Source of the DNA: an uncultured Saprospiraceae bacterium
Lineage (GTDB): Bacteria > Bacteroidota > Bacteroidia > Chitinophagales > Saprospiraceae
Direction of reading: 5' to 3'
DNA: 64,000 nt
NCBI GenBank assembly: GCA_905480605.1
Contig: CAJQRD010000040.1
Location: 1-64,000 of the forward strand
Under the pieces are notes generated by a model. It saw only the letters and a list, made by a program, of their open reading frames with translations. It ran no database searches and was not told where the DNA came from. This document shows positions 44,202-52,866 of the stretch, piece after piece. Position numbers and translations under genes: made by a program. Every line of letters starts with the position of its first letter. Positions within the stretch are counted from its first letter, which is position 1.

Positions 44202-46805
44202 ATGAAAAATCTTTATATTAGTTCCATGCATAAAAATCATATATCATTTATCATAATATTGTTGGTGAATTTTCAATTATATGGACAATTCTCTGATAAT
44301 TTTGATCAAGGTAACTTTGATACATGGCAAGGTGATTCCAATAAATTTGAAATTAATAACGACAACCAGCTTCAACTTAACGATACCGAGGCTGGTCAGT
44401 CTGCACTCTATCATAATGTGACATTTACAGACAGTTTGATATGGAATTTTGATATCAAACTTAGATTTTCACCTTCTGGGGGCAACAATGCTAAAGTTCT
44501 TCTTGCTGTTGACAATCCAGACCTATCAAAGGCCAATGGCTATATTCTTAGGTTGGGTCAATCTGGTTCTGATGATGCAATAGATTTGATACAACTTATC
44601 AACGGCACAGAAACACTCATTGCTTCAGGCACTCCTGGTTTTGTAGCATCTTCTTTTTATTTAAATATAAATTTGGTTAAAAACAGTTCAGACGATTGGG
44701 TACTAACGACAACAGATCTTGATGACGGTTCTACTTCGGATCAAATAAATATCAACTTCTCAGATAATATTACATCAGATCAACAATTTTTCGGTTTTGA
44801 ATGTTTGTACACTTCTTCGAATGCAGATAAATTTGCGTTTGATAATATTTCTATAAATAAAATTATAGCAGACAATGAAGCTCCAGAACTAATTGATTTA
44901 GAAGTGATAAATGCACAAAGAATTGAACTGACTTTTAACGAAGATTTAAGTACCAGTTCAGTTTCTCTGAATTCCAATTATAGCATTACAAACAATTCTG
45001 TAAACAGTACTTTGTTTGACTCAATAAACAATGCCAATAAAGTTATTCTGACTTTATCTGATCCGCTAAGGAGTTGTGTGTCATCAAGTATAACAATAAG
45101 CAACATCTCAGATTTAAATGACAATGTGATATCACCTGTTACTCGAGACATTAGCTTTTTTGAAAACCCAACTGTTGGCGATATTTTAATTAACGAACTA
45201 TTGACAAATCCGATCGGCAATGGTGTAGATTATATTGAATTTATAAATGTAAGCAGCAAGTCTATTCAAATGCAAGGATTGATAATTCGCAATGAATCCA
45301 GAAATGATGAAGTGATTATTGAAAATAACTTGATTTTACAACCCAGAGATATCGTTGTTCTTACTGAGGCAGAATTTAATGTAATACTCAATTATGGGCC
45401 ACCTCAAACCGTTAAAATAATTGAACAAAACATACCTGGATTTAACAATGCTGATGGCAATGCATCTCTTATTCTAGAAGAGAACTTCAACCGGACAATC
45501 ATTGACAGTTACGACTACAATGACGATCAATTAGATCCTAATTTGGAAAACACTGATGGTGTAAGCTTTGAACGGATTTCTTGTATTGCATCTACAAATT
45601 CATTTAGCAATTGGTCGTCATCACTTGAAGCTAACAATTTTGGCACACCTGGTTATACCAATTCTATTGCTCTTGAAAATGATGATCAAATAACTGCACG
45701 AATAGTCAACAAGCAAGAAATCGAAGTCAGATTTAAAGATGAATTTGATCCAACTTCCGTTATCGATCTCAGCAATTATAACATACCGAACATTGCCATT
45801 TCAGATGTTATACAAGACGGTTCAAATCCTAAGGTTGTTGTATTATTCTTAGAACAAGAATTGGCAAGTGGTGAAATGTATACTCTAACAGTTAGCAATA
45901 TTGAAAATTCATGTGGTTCTATTCTAGCAGAAGAAGTTTTTAATTTGCGTTTGGTCGAAAATGCTGAGGTAGGCGACTTACTGATCAACGAAATATTATT
46001 CAATCCATACAAGGATCAATTTGATTTTGTAGAGATTGTAAATGTCAGTGAAAAATTTATACGAATAGACAATCTTAATATTTTAAATAGCGATAGTGGT
46101 AATCATGAAAATATTAAATCGAATGTAATTATTGAACCTCAACAAATAATTGCATTTACTGAAAATACTGCTATTGTCAGAGATCAATATTTGCCACCTT
46201 CAGATGCAAATATTATTTTAACGAACATACCATCATTTAACGATGATTCAGGAAATATTACATTGCGAATATCAAATGGTTTAGACTATTTAGATTTGGA
46301 TGTTTTTGATTATTCGGATGATTTTCATTTTGATTTGATAAGAGATACTGAGGGCATTTCACTAGAGCGTATATCACTCATCAGTGATACCAATGATGCA
46401 TCAAACTGGTTTTCATCTGCAGAAGGAAATTTATATGCTACACCAGGATATGAAAATTCATCTCGATTAAATCCAAATACAAGTGAAGGTCAAGTATCAC
46501 TTGCCTATAAAACCTTCTCACCTAATGGGGACAGCGATAAAGATGTGTTGTTTATCAACTACAATTTAAATAAATCTGGGTATGTGGCCAACGTAAAAAT
46601 ATACGACGATCATGGAAGGCCTCAACTTATTTTGGCCAACAACGCAATCTTAGCTACAGAAGGATTTTTAAGATGGGATGGGATAAACGACGAAGGTGGA
46701 TTATCACCAGTTGGCATGTATATTATTCAGTATGAATTTTTCCACCCTGATGGGGATGTTTTTGAGGGCAAAAAAGTTTGTATACTGGCGCAACGGTTAG
46801 AATAA
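44202..46805 (+). CDS. Secreted protein with two lamin-tail domains and FlgD-like C-terminal domain
   Basis: 867 residues. A signal peptide ends near LYGQFSD; a second ATG at 44226 gives a more compact one and may be the real start. Next is a laminin-G-like/jelly-roll region (about 30-220), then alternating Ig-like (SbsA type, ELTFNEDLSTSSV) and lamin-tail domains (GDILINELLTNP with DYIEFINVSS; GDLLINEILFNP with DFVEIVNVSE). The C-terminal Ig domain (FSPNGDSDKDVLFINYNL ... GMYIIQYEFFHPDG) is the one usual for Bacteroidota LTD proteins. Extracellular or surface role; not otherwise defined. Confidence 0.85.
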   Translation: MKNLYISSMHKNHISFIIILLVNFQLYGQFSDNFDQGNFDTWQGDSNKFEINNDNQLQLNDTEAGQSALYHNVTFTDSLIWNFDIKLRFSPSGGNNAKVLLAVDNPDLSKANGYILRLGQSGSDDAIDLIQLINGTETLIASGTPGFVASSFYLNINLVKNSSDDWVLTTTDLDDGSTSDQININFSDNITSDQQFFGFECLYTSSNADKFAFDNISINKIIADNEAPELIDLEVINAQRIELTFNEDLSTSSVSLNSNYSITNNSVNSTLFDSINNANKVILTLSDPLRSCVSSSITISNISDLNDNVISPVTRDISFFENPTVGDILINELLTNPIGNGVDYIEFINVSSKSIQMQGLIIRNESRNDEVIIENNLILQPRDIVVLTEAEFNVILNYGPPQTVKIIEQNIPGFNNADGNASLILEENFNRTIIDSYDYNDDQLDPNLENTDGVSFERISCIASTNSFSNWSSSLEANNFGTPGYTNSIALENDDQITARIVNKQEIEVRFKDEFDPTSVIDLSNYNIPNIAISDVIQDGSNPKVVVLFLEQELASGEMYTLTVSNIENSCGSILAEEVFNLRLVENAEVGDLLINEILFNPYKDQFDFVEIVNVSEKFIRIDNLNILNSDSGNHENIKSNVIIEPQQIIAFTENTAIVRDQYLPPSDANIILTNIPSFNDDSGNITLRISNGLDYLDLDVFDYSDDFHFDLIRDTEGISLERISLISDTNDASNWFSSAEGNLYATPGYENSSRLNPNTSEGQVSLAYKTFSPNGDSDKDVLFINYNLNKSGYVANVKIYDDHGRPQLILANNAILATEGFLRWDGINDEGGLSPVGMYIIQYEFFHPDGDVFEGKKVCILAQRLE

Positions 46806-46960
46806 TCTTAATATTTTAGTTGGAATTTAGGGTTTTGTTTTAATTTCACATTTTTTGGGAGGTGACCTAAGACAGCATTAGTCAAAAAGACATACCATTT
46901 CCTTACTCCAATTCACTTAGAAAGTAAAACGACTGGCAATCATCAATCTAATTTATTTAA

Positions 46961-47422
46961 ATGGAATTAAAATACGAGTGTTTAAAATTTGAAGATATAC
47001 CCAGTCATACACTTTATGAAATACTAAAACTAAGACAAGAAGTATTCATAGTAGAACAAGATTGTCCTTACTTAGATGCAGACGGTAAAGATTATGAAGC
47101 TTATCATGTCATTGTCACAAAACAAAATGAAATTGTAGCTTACACACGTATTTTAAAAAAAGGCATCAGCTATGATGAATACTCAGCAATTGGCAGAGTT
47201 ATAAATAAGAAAAATGTCCGCGGTAAAGGTGTTGGTAAATTATTAATGGAATATTCAATTCAAAAAACTTTTGAACTATATCCACAAGACTCTATTAAAA
47301 TTTCTGCACAGACGTATCTTCATAACTTTTACACTAATCTTGGTTTTCAAAAAGTTGGAGATGGATATCTAGAAGATGACATACCTCATCAAGCAATGAT
47401 TTACAAAACAAATGCTCAATAA
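46961..47422 (+). CDS. ElaA-like GNAT acetyltransferase
   Basis: 153 residues. GNAT fold of the ElaA group: LYEILKLRQEVFIVEQDCPY near the N-terminus (the ElaA hallmark), YTRILKKGI, and the acetyl-CoA loop NVRGKGVGKLLM. The end HNFYTNLGFQKVGDGYLEDD with IPHQAM is also typical. Substrate unknown. The stop codon lies within the mpg gene (11-base overlap), so the pair is one operon. Confidence 0.9.
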   Translation: MELKYECLKFEDIPSHTLYEILKLRQEVFIVEQDCPYLDADGKDYEAYHVIVTKQNEIVAYTRILKKGISYDEYSAIGRVINKKNVRGKGVGKLLMEYSIQKTFELYPQDSIKISAQTYLHNFYTNLGFQKVGDGYLEDDIPHQAMIYKTNAQ

Positions 47423-48002
47423 GATTAAACCAATAAACAGATCTTTATTACTCAAAGAAGATCCAGTATTTCTGGCAAAATGGCTGTTGAATAAATATCT
47501 GATATCTACGGTAAACAACTCTACAATCGTAAGCAAGATAACTGAAACAGAAGCCTACAAAGCGCCTGAAGATAAAGCCAGTCATGCATATAGAAATAAA
47601 CGTACCAAACGAACGAATATTTTTTTCGAAGAAGGTGGCTTGGCATATGTATATCTGTGCTATGGATTACATCAAATGTTTAATGTTGTTACAGGGCCAA
47701 AGGAAGTTCCACATGCTATCTTAATTAGAGCCATTGAACCCATTCAAGGCATTCAATTCATCAAGGAAAGACGTAAAATTAAAGACAATAAAAACTACTG
47801 CAACGGTCCTGGAAAATTATGTCAAGCACTAGGTATCACAAATAATATTAATGGTATTGATATCTGTAATAATAATTCTCCTATTTGGTTGGGTGATAAC
47901 AAACCTGTTGAAGCTCATAAAATATTAGCGAGTCCCAGAGTGGGGATTGATTATGCAGAAGAATGGGTTAATGTTGAGTGGAGGTTTAGGGTTAGGGGTT
48001 AG
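47412..48002 (+). CDS. mpg: DNA-3-methyladenine glycosylase (AAG/MPG family)
   Basis: 196 residues. Removes alkylated or deaminated purines from DNA in base-excision repair. Family landmarks: SKITETEAYKAPEDKASHAY (catalytic Glu in TETEAY), RNIFF-like RTNIFFEEGGLAYVYLCYGL, HQMFNVVT, and NGPGKLCQALGI. Length fits bacterial members. The last codons overlap a TTAGGG-like repeat (GGTTTAGGGTTAGGGG), perhaps a sign of 3'-end change. Confidence 0.94.
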   Translation: MLNKIKPINRSLLLKEDPVFLAKWLLNKYLISTVNNSTIVSKITETEAYKAPEDKASHAYRNKRTKRTNIFFEEGGLAYVYLCYGLHQMFNVVTGPKEVPHAILIRAIEPIQGIQFIKERRKIKDNKNYCNGPGKLCQALGITNNINGIDICNNNSPIWLGDNKPVEAHKILASPRVGIDYAEEWVNVEWRFRVRG

Positions 48003-48017
48003 GGTAAAAAATGGTAT

Positions 48018-48095
48018 CCAGAGGTCAGCGTCAGAGATTTGTGGTTAAAGCCAGAAATAAGGAGCCAGAGGTCAGAGTTTGAGATTTGTGGTTAA
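48018..48095 (+). repeat. 31-bp direct repeat pair after mpg
   Basis: CCAGAGGTCAG...AGATTTGTGGTTAA occurs at 48018-48048 and 48065-48095 with three differences. It is followed at once by a copy of the dispersed intergenic element and preceded by GGGTTAGGGG repeats. Confidence 0.75.
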
Positions 48096-48096
48096 G

Positions 48097-48218
48097 TTCA
48101 ACTACGTTTTTTAAAACTTCTGTGAATGGAAACTATGGATTAAGCATTAAAAAAAACATTGAAGCAATTCCCTTCTTAAAAAGCTTTGGTGAACAAAGTT
48201 GATGGCATTGAAGCATGA
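48097..48218 (+). repeat. Dispersed intergenic repeat, copy C (both modules)
   Basis: Left module CAACTACGTTTTTTAAAACT, then TCTGTGAATGGAAACTATGG and ATTAAGCATT (48098-48150); right module AACATTGAAGCAATTCCCTT then GGTGAACAAAGTTGATGGCA and TTGAAGCATG (48155-48218). Both align to copies D and E in the same order. It fills the mpg/T9SS-remnant gap; I see nothing else in 48219-48356. Confidence 0.75.
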
Positions 48219-48356
48219 GAGCATTATTGAAAATGTTGACAAAAAAAAGATCACATCCACCATTGGACATGACCTTATAATATAGCTATCTAAACATTTG
48301 AGCTTACGCTCTTTATTTTAATTCACTTTTACAAAACGCTTTGTCTCGTATCTAGA

Positions 48357-48735
48357 TTATAAAATTACTTTTACAATATACGTACCACTTGGTAGATCTG
48401 AAATATTAATATCAGTTCTTGCTTTCCTTGTAAAGTCTAATGTTTCTTTTTGCAACAAGCTTCCCATTCTGTCATAGATAAAAATCAATCCCTGATCTGA
48501 TGCTACAGACTCAAAATCAATAATCAAATAATCTACAGTTGGGTTAGGGAATAAATTGAATGCCAACTTAGAGACGTTAGGTAATGGTGCAAATGTATTT
48601 TCTGCACAAGGGGTCGCAGCATCCTGAGGTCCGTCAGAAGAAGTATTACCTGCCACGTCATAATCATAAACCAGACCCGTTGCTAATGGTGCATTGAAAT
48701 CACCTGTTGAACAAATGCATTTTGTAACGCATCAA
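48357..48735 (-). pseudogene. C-terminal remnant of a T9SS-exported protein
   Basis: Minus-strand frame open from a TGA near 48735 to 48357, encoding CVTKCICSTGDFNAPLATG, then LVYDYDVAGN and a clear T9SS type A sorting domain (LAFNLFPNPTVDYLIIDFE ... DLPSGTYIVKVIL). The only start is an internal GTG at 48656 (99 residues), with no signal peptide, so the product could not be exported. It is the 3' end of a lost surface-protein gene, joined out of frame to a sigma-factor remnant upstream. Confidence 0.7.
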
Positions 48736-48868
48736 GTGCATCTTTTCGCTTTTTAATATATCGCAAGCAAATCATAAACCATTTCGATTTATACAAATCA
48801 TACATCTTTCGTTGAGCGATTGGCACACCGTTTTTGCATTGTACGATAAGTAATTCCTCTCCAATCAT
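48683..48868 (-). pseudogene. N-terminal remnant of an ECF sigma factor
   Basis: 61 residues. MIGEELLIVQCKNGVPIAQR, KMYDLYKSKWFMICLRYIKK and DALDALQNAFVQ follow the ECF sigma region 2.1-2.2 pattern, then the frame ends QVISMHH. Regions 3-4 are absent. Between about 48700 and 48735 the sequence passes into the T9SS remnant in another frame, so a deletion seems to have joined the start of a sigma gene to the end of a surface-protein gene. Confidence 0.7.
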
Positions 48869-49122
48869 AGATAGTTATAAATAAGAATATGTTCTCGTTA
48901 TGGTTGAAGGTTACGATTGGTTGCCTGTATATATATTTTTTTCTTCTCAAATAGTTATTAGAAAGACATTAAATATCCGCTTCAATACGTGTTTTACAGC
49001 ATAAAATGCACATTTATAATAAAATACCCCTTATAATAATGTTAAGTTCGTTCAAAATTGAATTTTTTACTTACCTCTAAACGTTGTAGATTGGGAGTTT
49101 AATCTGAAAACATTAAACTAAA

Positions 49123-49539
49123 ATGGATTCAAACAAATCAATTGCTATACTCACAGCTAGACTCTTATTGGGATTTATATTCTTGATGCAAGGGTTTGGC
49201 AAAGTCTTTAAAATAGGCGTTGGTAATGTTTATAATAGCTTTTTTAAAGAAACGTATCAAGACATACTCCCTGAGTTTATCACCATAGGTACAGCATATT
49301 ATACTTCATTCATTGAATTGATTGCAGGCCTTATGCTTGTTATAGGTTATAAGAAAAATATAGCTTACATTTTATTGGCATCTGTTTTGGTCATAGTAAC
49401 CTTTGGTCATGGTTTAGCTGAACCAATTTGGGACTTATCACATGTTATGTACAGGGGAATACTTTTGATATTCTTATTGATGATGCCAGCTACATTGGAT
49501 AAATTCAGTTTAGACTATCAATTGGCTTTAAAAAAGTAA
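49123..49539 (+). CDS. DoxX-family membrane protein
   Basis: 138 residues, four membrane helices (about 8-26, 56-74, 80-97, 106-124). DoxX landmarks: ARLLLGFIFLMQGFGKVF at the start and SFIELIAGLMLVIGY. Family members are linked to redox or quinone-related membrane functions, but the role is not defined. Twenty bases before the Plug gene, so they are probably co-transcribed. Confidence 0.88.
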   Translation: MDSNKSIAILTARLLLGFIFLMQGFGKVFKIGVGNVYNSFFKETYQDILPEFITIGTAYYTSFIELIAGLMLVIGYKKNIAYILLASVLVIVTFGHGLAEPIWDLSHVMYRGILLIFLLMMPATLDKFSLDYQLALKK

Positions 49540-49559
49540 AAAAATAATTAAATACTTCT

Positions 49560-50876
49560 ATGTTAAAAAAAGTTGTAGCAAATCAGATGTCGAAAGTTAT
49601 TCTAACACTTATAAATGTTGTCATATTCTCTTTCGTTGTAAATGGCCAAAATCTTATTTATGACAACGCAGTCTATGTTGACTATATTAAGACAGTGAAG
49701 ATGCATAGTGCCGGAAATTCTCCAGGCAGCAGATTATCATTCCCTACGGTAAATTTAAACTCTAAAGCTGATGGCATACTAAAACTAAAATTTGATGATA
49801 TAGAAGGTGGGTTCAAAGAATATACTTACCGTATCATTCACTGCGACAAAGATTGGTATCCATCAGACCTTCAAGAAATTGAATATATGGAAGGGTTCAA
49901 TGATGAAGAAATAGAAAATTATGAATTTTCAACAAATGGATATTCTGAATATACCAATTACAATCTGTATTTGCCAAATGACAATATCAGATGGACCATA
50001 TCAGGAAACTATCTTTTGGTGATTACCGATAGAGAAATGAATGTGCCTGTTGTAACCAGAAGGTTCATTGTCAATGAAGATGCGATAAATATCAATAGTC
50101 AAATGATCAAACCACGTGATGTGTCAAATATTAATTCTCACCACGAGTTCAAATTAACGATAAGCTATCAAAATTTTGATATCGATCAACCTAGATTAGA
50201 GTTGTATACAACGATGCTTCAAAATGACAATTGGAATTCTGCGAAATCAAATCTAACAGCGACATACGAAAGAGGGGAATCAATAATTTTAGATCAATAC
50301 GATTATATTTCTTTTCCAGCAATAAAGGAATTTAGAAGTTTTGATATTCGGCCATTAGCTTATACCACAGAATTTGTAACCAGTATTGATCAGACAGAAA
50401 CTGAAACAACAGTTCTATTGGATTTAAACAAACTATATACTCATGGCAGCCCTATCAGTGAAGTTGATGCCAATGGCTATTTTATTATTGACAACGATAG
50501 ATACCGAGACCCAGAGGTTTCGAGTGAATACTGTAAGGTAATTTTTAACCTGGAACACTACAGAGAATTTGAAGATGAATTATACATCATTGGTGCATTT
50601 TCAGATTGGCAAGCCAAAGAAGAATATAGGTTGGATTATGATTCTGGTAGAAACTTGTATTTGGGTTCAGCATATTTCAAACAAGGGTATTACAATTATA
50701 TGTTTGCTCTCAAAGACAAAGAAACTGGCATTGTAAGCATGGATGCCGCTGAAGGCAGTTGGTTTGAAACGGAGAATGACTATCTTATTATTGTTTATTA
50801 TAGAGAATTTGGTGGTTTGTATGATCGCATTTTGGCTGTTCAAAAATTCAATTCAAATGCACCTAATAGAAGATAA
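49560..50876 (+). CDS. Type IX secretion system Plug protein (DUF5103 family)
   Basis: 438 residues. Signal peptide about 1-30 (ending FVVNGQN). The body matches DUF5103: GGFKEYTYRIIHCDKDWYPS, then EIEYMEGFNDEEIENYEFS, YTNYNLYLPNDN and SGNYLLVI; later FDIRPLAY and the C-terminal AEGSWFETENDY with IIVYYREFGG. In Flavobacterium the family member Plug closes the SprA translocon on its periplasmic side. This agrees with the T9SS cargo elsewhere in the window. A SprA gene is not in the window. Confidence 0.88.
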   Translation: MLKKVVANQMSKVILTLINVVIFSFVVNGQNLIYDNAVYVDYIKTVKMHSAGNSPGSRLSFPTVNLNSKADGILKLKFDDIEGGFKEYTYRIIHCDKDWYPSDLQEIEYMEGFNDEEIENYEFSTNGYSEYTNYNLYLPNDNIRWTISGNYLLVITDREMNVPVVTRRFIVNEDAININSQMIKPRDVSNINSHHEFKLTISYQNFDIDQPRLELYTTMLQNDNWNSAKSNLTATYERGESIILDQYDYISFPAIKEFRSFDIRPLAYTTEFVTSIDQTETETTVLLDLNKLYTHGSPISEVDANGYFIIDNDRYRDPEVSSEYCKVIFNLEHYREFEDELYIIGAFSDWQAKEEYRLDYDSGRNLYLGSAYFKQGYYNYMFALKDKETGIVSMDAAEGSWFETENDYLIIVYYREFGGLYDRILAVQKFNSNAPNRR

Positions 50877-51049
50877 TATCCAGCGCATTGTATTCGACAG
50901 ACATAGTTTAGAGTTATCCGGTGACTGTAATCTAATCTCCTCAATCGCTAGTAATAATTTTCTTTGAGTCTTCCTCTTCCCAACAACATAGAAATATTCT
51001 AAAACTCTGTACAATTAATAAATGGCTTTAAGACCTTCCCTTTAGACAT

Positions 51050-51078
51050 AAAAAAAAGAGGATGAAAACCATCCTCTT
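51050..51078 (-). terminator. Terminator between convergent genes
   Basis: AAGAGGATG (51056-51064), loop AAAAC, CATCCTCTT (51070-51078); perfect nine-base stem followed by a T-run on the minus strand. Confidence 0.65.
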
Positions 51079-51160
51079 CAAATCAGAAACACTTTGAAGT
51101 CTTACTTTTTTCAGTTATTCAAGACCCTAAGAATTTATTTTTAATCGTTGATCTTAAAGT

Positions 51161-51190
51161 TCGGCCCGACAAACTATTTTGTCAGGCCGA
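51161..51190. terminator. Hairpin right after the small secreted protein gene
   Basis: TCGGCCCGACAAA pairs with TTTGTCAGGCCGA, one mismatch, loop CTAT. It lies 23 bases past the minus-strand stop at 51213 and is unusually GC-rich for the region. No T-run. Confidence 0.5.
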
Positions 51191-51212
51191 CTTAACCAAC
51201 TAAATACAAATC

Positions 51213-51548
51213 TTATTCGAAAGTTACTGGGATAGTATATTTTTTGAAAAATTCTAAATTCCCAGATTCAATCGTTTTATAATTTAATTTTGCTTTTATT
51301 GTTTCATCAAGAGACTTTTCTGAAGTAGTCAACACAATCATTTCTGCTCTTTCATTGATCATAAAGTCAATCATTACAGTTTTGGATGAAGTTGTATAGT
51401 CATCAAGGTCCAATGTTTCTAAATTTTTCTGTAAGACTTTACTAATTGATTTCAAGCTTTTCTCAACCGGAGAATGTGCAGCTAAAGAACTGAAAGAAAA
51501 CAAACCGACTAATAATAACGAGAAGATTAAAGATTTTTGAATTTTCAT
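51213..51548 (-). CDS. Small exported protein of unknown function
   Basis: 111 residues. Signal peptide about 1-23 (LIFSLLLVGLFSFSSLAA). The mature part (KTVMIDFMINERAEMIVLTT, LDETIKAKLNY, KYTIPVTFE) has the rhythm of a TonB-C-like alpha/beta unit seen in small Bacteroidota periplasmic proteins. No catalytic motif. Two hairpins lie downstream. A monocistronic gene; function unknown. Confidence 0.7.
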   Translation of the reverse strand: MKIQKSLIFSLLLVGLFSFSSLAAHSPVEKSLKSISKVLQKNLETLDLDDYTTSSKTVMIDFMINERAEMIVLTTSEKSLDETIKAKLNYKTIESGNLEFFKKYTIPVTFE

Positions 51549-51819
51549 GATAATTATGTTTTAATTTTTTGTGATTAATGTAATTTCGAATGTATACCAA
51601 AGTAACGACGAAAGATGTTTGAGAGTTACACTGAAAAGATTAATCAAGCAAAATAACCGTCGAACGTAGTAATATATCTGACAAAAAGTACACACAACTA
51701 CAAATCACTGATTTACAGTAAATTAAGAATGTAAAAAGCATTTTAACTAATGTAAAACTTGCTTGACTAGCCTTTAATTATTACTTAACAATTGATCAAC
51801 GGTATGGGTATATACCAAG

Positions 51820-52620
51820 TTACTTCAAGGGTAGCCATGCTTTTTGATTGGGCATATTTTGTATCACTGTTATTCCAGAATCAAGAAATTCATACTTGAC
51901 ATCAGTTAAGAAAAGACCTTGAGGATAAGCTGGTTTTGAGTGCGTATCAAATTGTCCATTTATCCACAATTCAAATTCATGTAAACTTATCTTTCCATTG
52001 CCAATCATAAATAATCTTGACATCATTATCCTGATCATGCCTCTTAAAAATCTATCTGCAGAAATTTCTACACGGTAGTGAGTTCTTGCTTTATTTGTGT
52101 AAAAACGGATATAGTTAATACTGCAAGTCGTTGTTCTGTGTTTTTCAGGTTGTTTACACAAAAATTTAAAATCTTTCATCTTGGATAAGATCGCTGCAGC
52201 TGCGATCATAATATCAATATCCAACTTGCAATCGATAAAAGTGCTGATCTCAGCATCAAATGGATTGGAATTTAAATGGAAGTAATAATTGTAGATCCGT
52301 TCATATGCATCAAATCTCGTGTTTTGTGAATCCTCTACTTCATATTGTTTGATGGCAACAATATCATTAGGAAGAACCCTATTGAGACGTTCACAAAAAT
52401 CAAAATCAAGGCTTTTTTTTAAATCTAAACTAAAATAAAAAGTACTGGCATGAACACCAGCATCTGTGCGTCCGCAACCAGAAATGTAGCAATCGTACTT
52501 TAACATAATTACAAGCGCCTCCTCAACTATTTGCTGAACTGTTAGAGGAATAGAAGCAGCTTGTCTTTGCCAACCTCTATAGCTTGTACCTTTATAAGAA
52601 AGATGAACAAATATTCTCAC
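51820..52620 (-). CDS. truA: tRNA pseudouridine(38-40) synthase
   Basis: 266 residues. Converts U38-U40 of tRNA anticodon stems to pseudouridine. Catalytic Asp53 in GCGRTDAGVHA, N-terminal YKGTSYRGWQRQ, and DRFLRGMIRIMMSRL with the late FLTDVKYEF. Typical length. Single gene on the minus strand. Confidence 0.95.
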   Translation of the reverse strand: MRIFVHLSYKGTSYRGWQRQAASIPLTVQQIVEEALVIMLKYDCYISGCGRTDAGVHASTFYFSLDLKKSLDFDFCERLNRVLPNDIVAIKQYEVEDSQNTRFDAYERIYNYYFHLNSNPFDAEISTFIDCKLDIDIMIAAAAILSKMKDFKFLCKQPEKHRTTTCSINYIRFYTNKARTHYRVEISADRFLRGMIRIMMSRLFMIGNGKISLHEFELWINGQFDTHSKPAYPQGLFLTDVKYEFLDSGITVIQNMPNQKAWLPLK

Positions 52621-52772
52621 TAATTATTTTGTTTCAAAAGTATTAAATAAAAAGGAAGGCTTAATATAAAATTTAGCGCACTTTCATTATTGAGTCTCTG
52701 AAAGGGAGTAAATTTCTTCTTTGTAAAGATCAATGAATTAAGGACGTTTGAATATTCCAAACTATTTTGATC

Positions 52773-52828
52773 TGCAAGAGAGGGGTCTCTTGCAGAGAGG
52801 GGTCTCTGGCAGGGAGGGGTCCCTTGGG
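52773..52828 (+). repeat. 17-bp G-rich tandem repeat
   Basis: Three units of TGCAGAGAGGGGTCTCT (first TGCAAGAGAGGGGTCTCT, last GGCAGGGAGGGGTCCCT), each with a near-palindromic GAGAGGGGTCTC core. Located between truA and the permease gene, about 40 bases past the permease stop. The rest of this 246-base gap shows nothing. Confidence 0.75.
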
Positions 52829-52866
52829 TTATATAAAAATCAAAAATCTTAATAAGTCAATTAAAT

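Larger units (their letters stand above)
50877..51212. other. Intergenic region between convergent Plug and small secreted protein genes
   Basis: Holds two hairpins (51050-51078 and 51161-51190). The first ~170 bases are AT-rich without an ORF I can support. Confidence 0.45.

Noticed and set aside
48018-48095. CRISPR-like repeats
   Set aside because: Only two copies of the unit with one short spacer, no cas genes.
50877-50990. Possible short minus-strand coding remnant (LLLAIEEIRLQSPDNSK...)
   Set aside because: About 30 codons, no start, and no family that I recognise.
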